Source: Hydractinia symbiolongicarpus | Taxonomy: Eukaryota > Cnidaria > Hydrozoa > Anthoathecata > Hydractiniidae | Direction: 5' to 3' | Assembly (NCBI RefSeq): GCF_029227915.1 | Contig: NC_079877.1 | Coordinates: 17,534,851 to 17,598,850, forward strand | Length of the DNA stretch: 64,000 bases | Part shown: piece by piece, positions 10,171 to 19,631 of the stretch | Layout of the letters: each line of letters begins with the position of its first letter | Numbering within the stretch: the first letter of the stretch is position 1 | Program-made: the position numbers and the translations under genes | The notes under the pieces: generated by a model | Told to the model about the DNA's origin: nothing | Seen by the model: the letters and a program-made list of their open reading frames with translations, nothing else | Database searches by the model: none

Positions 10171-13071
10171 CCCAAGACTCGAAGTGTTTTAGACGGTCAT
10201 TTTCTGGCGTAATGAAATAAATTTACGGACCAGATACGGTATTATAAACACTCAGTTTCCACAGTTTGCAGCCGTCAATTTAAAATTCTTTGTCGCGAGT
10301 TTGAGTGGCTAATACAAGATAGGTTGTCCAAATCAGCCACGGTAATTCCGTGCTAATCCCATACGGCACTGTTCTATGCAATGTGGGTAAAGATAAACAT
10401 TTTTTGTAGAGCATCACTGAGTTGATCGAGTCAATGATTTCTGGTCGTGTTTTCATGTCTTAATATTTTTTTTAAACTCTGTAAATTTTTTTATTTTTAT
10501 TTTTCGATATTTATTATCATAAAAACTCTTTCTTGCTTCGTTCATTGCGAATTTATATGTCTTACCGAACTCAGCCAAGCAATGGTAAAGTGTTTTTATT
10601 TGTGACATCTCTTCTATTCTAAACTCGCAGTTGAAAGTTTAGCACTCTTGATAAAACTAGTAAAGTTTGCACTATGTTTTAATATTTTTATATTTGTTAA
10701 TATTTATTTTTTTATTTATTGATATTTATGTAGTTGTTTATATATTTTGTACACCTGCACATATAAATAATATCCGTAAATTTAATTCTGCCTTTTTTTA
10801 ATCCACAGGTTCTACGACACGCACACCCCCTTACCTCGACTCACGTGACTTGCTAAGTAATCTATATGACGTTGAAAAATGCCGGAAATAGAGAATATAG
10901 AACACCCCCTTCAACACTCTCTCCTCCCAGACACACATATATACACATTAAAGACCTTGTCGCAATACTTGACTCATGGAGTGAACTGGAAATAAAAACT
11001 GACAACTTCTTTACGGTTTGTGGTAGCTTTTTTGACCTCTGCTTGGAATCGAGGCGTAACATAGATGGTCAAAAATTGGGCGGGTTTTCACCGTAACAAT
11101 AACACCATTCAAAGCAGTACTGTCAAATTAAAGTGAAAAAATATTCACGCATTCTAATTTCATTTCATGTTATTCAGGTGTCTATATATATATAAATACT
11201 AGTTTTAACTAGTTTAGACTTAAACAACCATATACCCAGGACTATTCTGCGTCTGTGACCAGCCGTAATTGCTTATATCTAAAACATTTACCAGATTTTT
11301 TGAGGTAACCGTGCCCATAAAAAAGGATGCACAACTCTAGTGATGTGACCAATGTCTTCTAAAAATTGCCTTGTCCTTAAGTGTTTCCCAAATTCAAATG
11401 CGAAAGCTAGATTCATGCGTATCCTTGCGTAGAAAATGAAATCACGTGACGCGTGTTTCCCCGCCATGTTGCTTTAAAACAGAAAAAGTAGCACAGCATT
11501 TTCTTTCAAGCTTTTTACTTATTCTTTAAATAGGTCAACTATTTTGCTAATTAATAAATTTTACTAGTACACCGTATTACAATCTTGTCGAACCTGTCGG
11601 AGTGCGATTTCGTACGGCTTTTATTGAATCAGTGCTACAAATTCACGGAGATTTTTAGCTATTGGTGTCTCAAGACAACTGAATCGCACAACAGCAGTAA
11701 GTCACTACACTGCTTTTTGCTGGTTTCTTCTTATGGCTATTAATCCAGGTGTATGTTTTTGTGAATGTTTAAATATTGGGAAATAGGCTGTACAGGAAGT
11801 ATTGTCCATATATTGAATTCCAACACTTAAATAAAAAAAGAGGGTGATACACGATCAAATTTATCGGATTCGACACGTTGCAGCATAAGCAACAGGAAGG
11901 TCAAAAACAATCCGTGTCACTTCGAATCCGTCGCAAATGTTTTGCCCCGAACTCGAAGTTTCGGTCGCAAATATGTGAAGTCCCTTTATCTAGAGATCGG
12001 CACTGTAATTTGATTACCCTTTCTAGAGATGAACACCTGAATTTTTTTTTCGCCTTGCTTAGGGAAACGAGGGCTGAAAAATTTGGCAACCATGAATTCC
12101 CCTTTTAGGCGGGAAATGTTTGCGACCATAAATTCCATATTTAGGGGGTTGTATAATTTTTATATATATTTAACAAAATCGATGATACGAATTTGTATTT
12201 ATAGCCATAAAATCATTTTGCCCTTGAGCCCAGGCCTGGGCTCGTGAAACTACTTTTTTGACGTGCAAAGCTCCTATTAGGTTTCTTCTAAATGCCATAT
12301 CATATAATTTGGAGACCTGTGCACGTAGTTGATGGTGTTCTAAGTACCTGGGACTACAGAAAACGACTTTAAACGTCGTTAGTTGAGATTGGAAGGACTA
12401 GAGCGATGTTCACCTGCCTTGGAGCGTGGTATCACTTGATTTGCGTGTAAGCCCTGTCCTGTAGGTTGCTAAAGGCCATATTATATGGTCATATTTCAGT
12501 TGGATAAATACACTTCAACTAATACAAGCTGTATTAACGTGTGTCCAATATAACTACGAACAAGAAACCCTGCGGCTTGAATATTTCCGCCATTAGCCTA
12601 AGAGATTTGAATAGACCTTGAAAACAGAGAATTATTCGGTAAACAAATCAGTGAGTAAATTTTGAAAATTCCAGAATACAAATCTTGTTATGTATAAACT
12701 TGACGATTCCAATATAAAACTTCTGAACGAGCTGAATTTAAATGATGAAGTAGTCCATTGTTAATTAATTCAGCAATCAATACACATTAGCATTTGAATG
12801 TTTCAGTATTTACTCTAAAATTTACTCTCTTGTTGAAAATTTTTTGAAAATGCTGATGGTGCATGGTTTGATAACAGCTGATCTGAAAAAGAAAGTACGT
12901 TTTAAAAATGAGAAACAAGAATACAATTTAACCATAAAATTTTACCATGAAAACCAGGTTGTTTAAATATTGTCTCTTTAACCTCTCTTTGCCTCTTTGA
13001 TTTGAAAAGGAAATATATATTAAAAAGATACAAATCAATGCCATGTAATGCACAAGGTATATATATTATAT
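10171..13071. other. Gene-free AT-rich stretch
   Basis: Short open frames only, none resembling a known protein or having paired splice sites with coding character. A perfect 18-bp palindrome GAGCCCAGGCCTGGGCTC lies at 12226-12243. Confidence 0.45.
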
Positions 13072-13520
13072 ATATAGTCGGTAGCCTGTGAAAAAAATCC
13101 ACGGGTTCGCCCGTCCTTTTTATACCGCATTGCGTGCGTCTCGCTACTTGCGCAGCTAAGCTACCATTTTGCGTGACAGACAGACAGGCAGGCGTATACG
13201 GCTATTATTAAAGAGACTAGTCGTTAGCCCGTGGAAAAATCCACGGGGTCGCCCGTCCTTTAAATTAACCCGTTGCAACAAAGTGGACAGAAATACATCA
13301 CATTTGGTATTGATGCGCATTTTAAAGATTTTGTGTTTCCGTTACGGGACACAGCTTTCGCGGACACACCAACAGACAGACGACGGCTATTATTATAGAG
13401 ACTAGTCGTTCACCCGTGGAAAAATCCACGGGTCGCCCGTCCTTTATATATCACATTTCGTGTTTCCGTTACGGGACGCGGTAACCCTTTGGAACACACA
13501 GAATACGGCTATTATTATGG
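13072..13520. repeat. Modular tandem repeat with CCCGTGG hairpin
   Basis: Three modules share ACTAGTCGTTNNCCCGTGG, AAAAATCCACGGG and TCGCCCGTCCTTT. The hairpin is a perfect 8-bp stem at 13228-13247 and 13413-13432 and degenerate at 13085-13105. Each module ends with GGCTATTATTA..GAGA. Spacer content differs between modules, and parts such as TTCCGTTACGGGAC recur. No coding potential; probably a dispersed non-autonomous repeat with terminal hairpins. Confidence 0.75.
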
Positions 13521-14012
13521 AGATAAAATATATGTATATAAATTTAATTAAACTGGCTTTTGATATCTTTGTTAAGCAAGTAACATAATAGGCAGGTGAT
13601 ACATAATTTTGAAATCTGTGGACATTACAGGATTTTTTTTGTTGAAATCGATTAATCGAACTCAACAAATTTGATTGTTTATTATCTTTTTTTGATTTGA
13701 ATTCTCAAATTTGAATTTCTTTCGAGGAGTCAGATTAGTTGCATTTTTTTATTTTGAGGAAACTGATTGCGGTTACCGTAACTTTTGAATTTTTCAATTT
13801 GAAAAATTTATTCACCAAGTTGCAACAGAAGGGTAAACACACAATTAATAAATTTGCAAAATTGATAAATCGATGTTTCTTTTTGTGAGATTTTAAAAAT
13901 CAAGTCTTTCTAAGAAATCTTAGAAAAATATTTTGCGATACTTTGGGTTAGCAAATTAGGCACTCAAGGAGAACTGATAATTAGCTAGTGACAGAATAGT
14001 TAGCCGTTTTCA

Positions 14013-14207
14013 ATGGCACGGTAGCTTAGTGCTTATAACTCTGGCATTTTGTGTGGGAGAACGGGATTTGATTCCCCTTGGCGCAATTTCTCTCACATGG
14101 CTTTGGTTAATCAAAGCCATGTGAGGATAATTGGGGAAAAGGCACACTGATGTTGCAGGGAATTGTATGTTAGAGTCCGAACCCTAATTGGGTCTGCGTA
14201 GCTCTAT
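14013..14207 (+). mobile_element. tRNA-derived SINE, copy 2 (diverged)
   Basis: Same order as 9822-10042: tRNA-like head with a decayed B box (GGATTTGATTCC, 14064-14075), AAAGCCATGTGAGG, AATTGGG, GGCACACTG and AATTGGGTCTGCGTAGCTC. It is clearly more eroded than copy 1 and lacks the 3' tail. Confidence 0.75.
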
Positions 14208-15330
14208 GCAGAAAATTTTAAATATAGTGTGTACAGTATAATTAACCGCTTATACAACTGCTTATACGATAGATATTTTTTTTACTGAAATTTCCACACT
14301 TTTCTTCGTTATCGATCTTCCTATAGCCATCTATAAATATAAAGACAAATGAAGTTGTGCTTAAATTAAAACAAAATGAAAGAACAAGAAACGATTGTGC
14401 AAAAAAGTTATTAATTTTACTATAACAAGCAGTATGTCGTATTATTAAACAACAACACTATTCTCATTTCAAGAAAAAACATGGAAAAGACACAGTTAGC
14501 TGTAAAGGAGACAATGAAGCTTTTAACGGTTAATTATACTAAGCGTAGCATCTAATTATCCTGCACCGACTAACTATATATTCTGTGGCAGGCTAATCAT
14601 CAGTTCACCCTGACTGTTCGGTTCAAGCAAAACTAAACTGTTGTCACGTTTCAACAACTTTTCTGCAAAAAATATAAAAAAAAATTCTGTGCGAATATAT
14701 ATATTTTTATCTGATAGAAGTATATAGCCCCTTTTCTCTATAAGCACAGGAGCTGAATGTCCAGCTATAGAAATATTACACAAAGCTTGGTATATCGGTA
14801 TTATATTGATATAAAATATTCTATTAAACATATTTCATATTTATCACAGATCTTTGTACTTGACATCGACCGACTTGTGACCAGCAACTAAATTAAAAAC
14901 TTAGTATCCACGGCCAAATGTGGATTGCATCTTTTGTGCGTATTTTCCAAGAAGGAAAACCGTGAAGCAGGTTACTTTGCAGTTGTTGATGTCCCTCTGT
15001 TTTTCTGGATTATTTGCGCCAGTGGGTACACAAAACAAAAATTGCATCAATTAATATTAATGACAGTTAAAGTTTGCGATGCTTACCACGCGACCACAGA
15101 CCGAAGCTTACCCGAGTATACGACACGTGCATATATAATATTCTGATGCGCATGCGCATAACCCGAAAAGTCGGGTTACATTGTAGTGCAGAATCCGAAA
15201 AGAAACTTCGTTCCCGACTTATCGCAGAACGTCGGAAACAGCGCATGTGATACAACACCAAAATAGTTTTTAAAGGCTCAGTGACTTCACCTCCAAGACA
15301 ATTGACTGAATACGTACATTATTACCACTT
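14208..15330. other. Gene-free stretch
   Basis: No recognisable exon, repeat or RNA gene beyond simple AT-rich sequence and a GATGCGCATGCGCAT palindromic core near 15145-15160. Confidence 0.4.
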
Positions 15331-15332
15331 CG

Positions 15333-16335
15333 ACCTTTAACAACACTCTCGGCTCTAGTTTGAAACGATGATAGTGTATCAGCATGAGTACGAGTTTTTG
15401 TTACAATATGAATTCCACAAAAATTACACAATTAAATATCGATGTAGCAGCTGTCTCATCCAAATGTGACCTTAGTTTAGAGAGGAGGCGCAATTTGAAG
15501 ATGCTTTTCTATGACACTTATCGAAGTCGGAATTCAGGTTCAGGGAGCTATCAATGATAACACCGAGGTACATATAGCTGTCAGTGACGTTTATCGCGAA
15601 ACTTCGTTACCTTTTGCATTGTTCCGAAAATAATATAGCTGGATAACTATGATAGCACTTTGGAATGACTAATCGTGTCGAAGGCTTTTGATAAGTCTAT
15701 GAAATAGGAGCCAACGATTATTCCTTTGTAGACATCTGATCGAATATTGTTAAGGAACAAAGTAAGACCTTGTTCCGTAGATAAATTTTTCCGTAAACCA
15801 AACCGATAATTATCAAATGATAAACGGGAGTCCAATTTGTAAACTCGAGTTATCCGTGCAGTTTTCCTGGCAGTTGGTACTACGCTGTCTTTTGATACAG
15901 TTGGCAAACCGTTAAAAAAACTCTTGATGTTGTTCGCAATCTCTTTTTCACTGGCACATTTTTCTCCGTTTATATCAAAAGGTTGGTAACGAGGATTGTT
16001 TTTGGATGTAGTTGCATAAATCGATTTGATAGTTCCAGAATTTGTCGGGGTCGTTAAGATTTTTCTTTCTTTACTGTGCGTACTTTTTTTTTGAAGTAAA
16101 GTATTAACTCCGTTTCTCCTGTTTTGATATGCTCGCCGGTCAAAGTCTAATTTGCATTTAAGGTATTTTCGCAATAACTTATCACGGATTCATGAAAGAT
16201 AAGTAGTAAGCCAGGGCGCAGGTTTCGAATTGACTCTTTTCGTAATTATAGGAGCAGGCCAGTTGAATAAACTAGATACGATTGCATGAAAAGCTGATCA
16301 TGATTTGTTAACGTTTTTACTTTTATATACTTCCA
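15333..16335 (-). pseudogene. LINE (non-LTR) reverse transcriptase relic
   Basis: Read leftwards: an APWLT..RD linker between endonuclease and RT (about 16210-16270), then 15647-16174 with the RT start motifs FGLRKNLSTEQGL and GSYFIDLSKAFDTISHS, then a jump to a later RT part (YLGVIIDSSLNLNSDF, about 15505-15570). The YADD catalytic block is deleted and frames shift, so it is dead. Its 5' side abuts the polymerase B fragment of the viral block at about 16336. Related in kind to the LINE at 19675-20818, but different parts survive. Confidence 0.8.
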
Positions 16336-16337
16336 GT

Positions 16338-17067
16338 TTAACCAAAAGCCTTGGCTCCGGGACTATATAGACCATAACACGAGGCTGAGAACTGCCGCCA
16401 AGAACGACTTTGAGAAGGACTTTTATAAACTGATGAACCTCTCGGTCTTTGGGAAAACCATGGAGAATATCCGTAATTATCGGAATATCAAGCTAGTTAC
16501 GAATAAAGCTGCCTATACGAAGCTCGTCATGCAACCAAACTTCAGGGGTGGGAACTATTTTAGCGAGAATCTCATGGGTGTTGAAATGGGTAGGACGGGA
16601 ATCAAGATAAATAAGCCCGCGTATATTGGTCAAGCTATTTTAGATCAGCCAAAATCCGTCATGTACGAGTTTCACTACGACTATATGCAGCCCAAATACG
16701 GTATCAAGCTGCGGATCTGTTATACGGATACCGATTCCTTCGTCTATCACATCAGAACAGAGGATTTTTACCGTGATATTGCCGACGATGTAGAGACACG
16801 TTTTGACACGAGTGCCTATAGTAAGGATGACAACAGACCTCTCCTCATCGGCAAGAACAAAAAGGTGGTAGGTCTAATGAAGGATGAATTAAGCGGAAAG
16901 GTCATGACCGAATTCATAACATTGAGAGCGAAGGCCTATGCATATAAAGTCTTAACTAAAGAGGGTGGTGATCGCAAGGCCAAGGGTGTGAAGAAGTGTG
17001 TCACGTCCAAGTGCATTACACTTGACGACTATCGGCGCTGGTTAGAGGAGTTATACTCGCCTGTGTG
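16338..17067 (+). pseudogene. DNA polymerase B palm fragment (Polinton-type), copy 1
   Basis: An open frame enters from about 16338 and runs past the ATG at 16433. It carries DFEKDFYKLMN..SVFGKTMENIRN (motif B region), then LRICYTDTDSF at about 16708-16740, the family B motif C whose two Asp residues bind the catalytic metals, and further KDELSGK..LRAKAYAYK. This is the protein-primed PolB type of Polinton/Maverick elements. The exonuclease, motif A and the whole N-terminus are missing, and the C-terminus is cut near 17060, where the sequence switches to the end of the membrane-protein gene known intact at 27949-28314. It is a deletion junction and cannot give an active enzyme. Confidence 0.85.
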
Positions 17068-17187
17068 GGAGGGGTATATTATATTTTCCGTAAAAAGCCC
17101 GCGGCTACTCAGCAGCCTGCAATAAGCTCACGTGCACCAGAGCAGCAAAAGCCTCTAGCCGATTTCGACATTTTTCATATGCGATAA
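17067..17187 (+). pseudogene. C-terminal remnant of the single-pass membrane protein, copy 1
   Basis: In the frame ending TAA at 17185-17187 the sequence reads GVYYIFRKKPAATQQPAISS, matching the last 45 or so residues of the 121-aa membrane protein at 27949-28314 (GVYYLTRKQPVAAQQPADIS). The N-terminus and most of the membrane helix are lost in the fusion to the PolB fragment. It sits 12 nt before the 80-aa gene, as in copy 2. Confidence 0.75.
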
Positions 17188-17199
17188 TATATAATATAA

Positions 17200-17442
17200 A
17201 TGAGCAGCAAAAAGTATCAAAAAGAAGTTATCGATAGCTTGTGGGAATCTGTCAGATTGGTATCCTATACTATTGTCTTGGCATTAGGTGCCAAAAAGGC
17301 GCTGGGCGTTTCTAGACCAGGTGCTAAGATGGACCTGGAGGATGGTTTAAAGCTCGCTGGATATATGACAGGAGCGATATTATTCGATGATTACGCGATA
17401 AAACAGAGTTGGTATAAACGTTCCATGATGCCACCTAAGTAA
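17200..17442 (+). CDS. 80-aa membrane-associated viral protein, copy 1
   Basis: Intact 80-aa frame, about 45% identical to 28329-28574. Residues 18-35 (VRLVSYTIVLALGAKKAL) form a hydrophobic segment, followed by a GAKMDLED..K.A.YM helix and the basic C-terminus PPK. No family is recognised. The start ATG is preceded by ATAATATAA, the variant of the AATAAATG start motif seen at most genes of this element. A hairpin (17459-17479) follows the stop and precedes the ATPase. Role unknown; its fixed position before the packaging ATPase suggests a virion or assembly role. Confidence 0.65.
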   Translation: MSSKKYQKEVIDSLWESVRLVSYTIVLALGAKKALGVSRPGAKMDLEDGLKLAGYMTGAILFDDYAIKQSWYKRSMMPPK

Positions 17443-17458
17443 GCGCGCTACAAGTTTT

Positions 17459-17479
17459 ATGTGTACCTGGGGTATACAT
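17459..17479 (+). terminator. Hairpin between the 80-aa gene and the ATPase, copy 1
   Basis: ATGTGTACC / GGTATACAT, a 9-bp stem (one G-T pair) with a 3-nt loop, just before AATAAATG of the ATPase. The matching place in copy 2 (28589-28611) has a hairpin of different sequence. Confidence 0.5.
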
Positions 17480-17483
17480 GAAG

Positions 17484-17491
17484 AATAAATG
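17484..17491 (+). promoter_or_regulatory. AATAAATG start motif, ATPase copy 1
   Basis: The motif overlaps the start codon (ATG 17489-17491). The same motif, exact or with 1-6 nt between AATAAA and ATG, precedes most genes of both element copies. Confidence 0.5.
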
Positions 17492-18124
17492 CTAGACATC
17501 GTTAAAGATCATTATACAGCGATAATTAGTGGGCCTACAAGCTGTGGCAAAACGCAGAGAGTCTTGGACTTACTCGACAATGAATATAAGGGTTATTTCC
17601 ACAATATCGTAATCCTATGCCCAACAATTCGCTGGAACAGGACTTACTTGGAAAGATCATCGCTTTGGAAAGACCCCTACGTTTTCATGATAGACCCCAA
17701 AGACCAGTTGTTCGAGTGGATCAAGCAACTATCAAGGATTTTAGCAGGGGAAGAGAGCCTATTCATTATCGATGACATGATTGCTGATGAAAATCTCGAT
17801 AAAAAACGTCAGCCCTTGCTCGAGCTCGCTATCTCTGGTAGGCACAGAAAACACAGCTTATGGCTCCTCACACAATCCTATACAGCTCTGCCCAAAAACC
17901 TTCGCCGGCAGAAAAAGCAGTTGCTCATGTGGTACTCGCATGAACGTGGTGATATGAAGCTGATAGACGAAGAGACTAACTTGATCAATGATTGGGGGAG
18001 TATCAAAGCCCAGCTTAAAAATTCCAAGCATGCCTGCCTTTGGTACAGACTCGAGCACCCTAGGACTTGGAAAATTTTTGAGCATTTTGAAGTAATTCCA
18101 ATTAAATATCAAAAGAGTATTTGA
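17489..18124 (+). CDS. A32-like genome packaging ATPase, copy 1
   Basis: 211 aa, uninterrupted. Walker A is at residues 15-22 (GPTSCGKT) and Walker B at 91-97 (LFIIDDM, with D95-D96), followed by ISGRHRKHSLWLLTQS (residues 105-120) as expected for the sensor/arginine region of FtsK/HerA-type viral packaging ATPases. Known role: pumps DNA into the capsid. It is one of the core genes of Polinton/adintovirus elements. All catalytic motifs look intact, unlike the copy at 28618. Starts at the AATAAATG motif and is followed 4 nt later by the small coiled-coil gene. Confidence 0.85.
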   Translation: MLDIVKDHYTAIISGPTSCGKTQRVLDLLDNEYKGYFHNIVILCPTIRWNRTYLERSSLWKDPYVFMIDPKDQLFEWIKQLSRILAGEESLFIIDDMIADENLDKKRQPLLELAISGRHRKHSLWLLTQSYTALPKNLRRQKKQLLMWYSHERGDMKLIDEETNLINDWGSIKAQLKNSKHACLWYRLEHPRTWKIFEHFEVIPIKYQKSI

Positions 18125-18128
18125 AATA

Positions 18129-18317
18129 ATGAAGGAATTGAGGGCAGAGAACTACGAATTGGCAAAGCAGCTAGGGACCCGCCACGAGGAAATGGAGGCC
18201 ACTTATGAAGAGCTAAATGTGATGCGGAATAGGGAGAAAAATAATGAAAGGTTTGAGGTTATGTTCCATGGAACATACCTCACCCTTTGCTTGCTCTACT
18301 ACATATTTAAATATTAG
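18129..18317 (+). CDS. 62-aa coiled-coil protein with C-terminal hydrophobic end, copy 1
   Basis: Charged coiled coil (residues 1-40, ELRAENYELAKQLGTRHEEM) ending in a short hydrophobic segment (LTLCLLYYIFKY). Same plan as 29292-29486 but little sequence identity. Tail-anchored layout; function unknown. It begins 4 nt after the ATPase stop, at ATAATG, and a strong hairpin follows the stop. Confidence 0.55.
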   Translation: MKELRAENYELAKQLGTRHEEMEATYEELNVMRNREKNNERFEVMFHGTYLTLCLLYYIFKY

Positions 18318-18328
18318 ACCATTTATGG

Positions 18329-18358
18329 TACTTGTGATATTCAAAAATATCATAAGTA
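18329..18358 (+). terminator. Hairpin after the small coiled-coil gene, copy 1
   Basis: TACTTGTGATATT / AATATCATAAGTA, 13-bp stem with one G-T pair and a 4-nt loop, immediately before AATAAATG at 18361. Confidence 0.5.
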
Positions 18359-18360
18359 TT

Positions 18361-18368
18361 AATAAATG
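18361..18368 (+). promoter_or_regulatory. AATAAATG start motif, BRO-like gene copy 1
   Basis: Exact AATAAATG at the start of the broken gene 18366-18789. Confidence 0.45.
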
Positions 18369-18789
18369 TCCTGAATCCATGAATTACGGGAGAAGCTTGA
18401 GGAACAGCGCGAAATAATCAAACAAAAGGAAGCGACCATCGCGCTGCAGGATAGTGAGATTGAATGGCTGGATCAATACGTTACATCGGAACAATGCGGA
18501 GAATTTGTTATTATGATTTTTCGCAAGCATACGACACCCGACGACGATGATAAATACCATGATTTCCCGTACTATGAAGCGCGTGTTCAAAGACATGCTA
18601 TTCCTAGCATGAGGAGTTGGTTCAAAGAGAAATTTCCAAAGTCCGAAGAGATTGTCGTTATCGATATCCCATCTGTACACATACTTTTAACAGTTTCGTT
18701 AAAGAAGGGTACGTAGAGAGATGCATATGCCACTTCAAGCTTATCGATCTTGGTCGAGACGACTTGTACGACCTGGGTGTCCGGCACTA
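18366..18789 (+). pseudogene. BRO/KilA-type C-terminal domain protein, broken
   Basis: Starts at AATAAATG but codon 3 is TGA; the frame then runs as a coiled coil (ELREKLEEQREIIKQKEATI) and a globular part with FVIMIFRKH, YYEARVQRHAI, EEIVVIDIPSVH. Near 18680 the coding sense moves to another frame (FVKEGYVERCICHFKLIDLG) and ends TAG at 18787-18789. A coiled coil followed by this kind of domain is typical of the C-terminus of MSV199/KilA-N/BRO regulators of large DNA viruses and baculoviruses. The N-terminal half of such a gene is visible in copy 2 (29571-30310). Family assignment is by pattern only. Confidence 0.45.
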
Positions 18790-18805
18790 GGGGACTAGGT
18801 CACAG

Positions 18806-18837
18806 TTTTTTTGTAGCTTGTAGGAGCTACAAAAAAA
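18806..18837 (+). terminator. 13-bp perfect hairpin after the BRO-like gene
   Basis: TTTTTTTGTAGCT / AGCTACAAAAAAA with a 6-nt loop, in the gap between 18789 and the next gene at 18872. Confidence 0.55.
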
Positions 18838-18871
18838 CACACACCTGATAGACGCTGCTTGACCACTTCAG

Positions 18872-19414
18872 ATGATGTTAAAAGATAGTCAAATGTCAAA
18901 GAAAAAGATAGAAGCCTATGTACAGAGCCAACAACGTAGAAACTTTTATGATATTTGGGTGCCCGTCCTGAGATGCTGCATCAAGGCAGGATCTACTACT
19001 GGTTATTGTTCGCAGTGTTTGGATAATTTTAGATTTAGAAATGGGTCATACTACGAGGGGTTTGTATATCCAGATGATGGCGAGCTTCTAGAGAGAGTAG
19101 CATCCAGTGAAAAGCCGTGGGCAACAATTGTATGTGAGGAGGAAGATGAGGGGCTCGAGGTTGATATTGAAGACCGGGATCTGCATATTGTTAATACTAA
19201 AAGAAACAGGTGGGGTGCGCTGTGTTGAGAGATTATCAAGGATCCTCAGTTAAAGCTTTTGGATCTGGCGGATCTGACAAAAATAAGCGACATACTCAAA
19301 TTTCCTATTGAAGATAGATACTTAGTTGACATCGACCTTGATATCGAACCTGATGTTATTCGCGGTATCGTCAATGGGTATCCGTTCTATACCGAGCCCC
19401 CTTTGCTGTATTAA
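18872..19414 (+). pseudogene. Unknown Cys-containing acidic protein, one stop
   Basis: An open frame of 118 aa (18872-19228) is followed without frame change by a further 62 codons to TAA at 19412-19414, so the TGA at 19226-19228 is probably a nonsense change in a protein of about 180 aa. CCIKAGSTTGYCSQC could bind zinc, and the second half is rich in Asp and Glu (CEEEDEG, DIDLDIEPDV). No family recognised. Copy 2 lacks it. It has no AATAAATG motif at its start, unlike its neighbours. Confidence 0.5.
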
Positions 19415-19525
19415 TGGGATCCGAATAAAAATTTGGAGGATGAACCTTTAGAGGTACTCTTGAAAATACTCCTTACTAAGCCTTAACATCCTCCAGGGAT
19501 ACCGAACATTTTTGTATGGTAAGTA

Positions 19526-19552
19526 TTAATGTGAGCCACCGGTTCACATTAA
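19526..19552. terminator. Hairpin between convergent gene clusters, copy 1
   Basis: TTAATGTGA / TCACATTAA, perfect 9-bp stem with a 9-nt loop, in the gap between the rightward cluster and the leftward integrase. Confidence 0.45.
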
Positions 19553-19577
19553 CTACGCTTATAAGTCGCAACTGAGC

Positions 19578-19600
19578 GATTCACTCGCAGCGGGTGAACC
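19578..19600. terminator. Conserved hairpin beyond the integrase stop, copy 1
   Basis: GATTCACTCGC / GCGGGTGAACC, 11-bp stem with one mismatch and one G-T pair. The equivalent at 30369-30391 pairs 10 of 11. It lies 30 nt beyond the integrase stop on the minus strand in both copies. Confidence 0.5.
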
Positions 19601-19631
19601 GGTGAAATGGTCCTCGGACTCGAGAAAATTA

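Noticed and set aside
10866-11096. 76-aa ORF
   Set aside because: No recognisable domain, no splice partner, and an equally long antisense ORF over the same bases.
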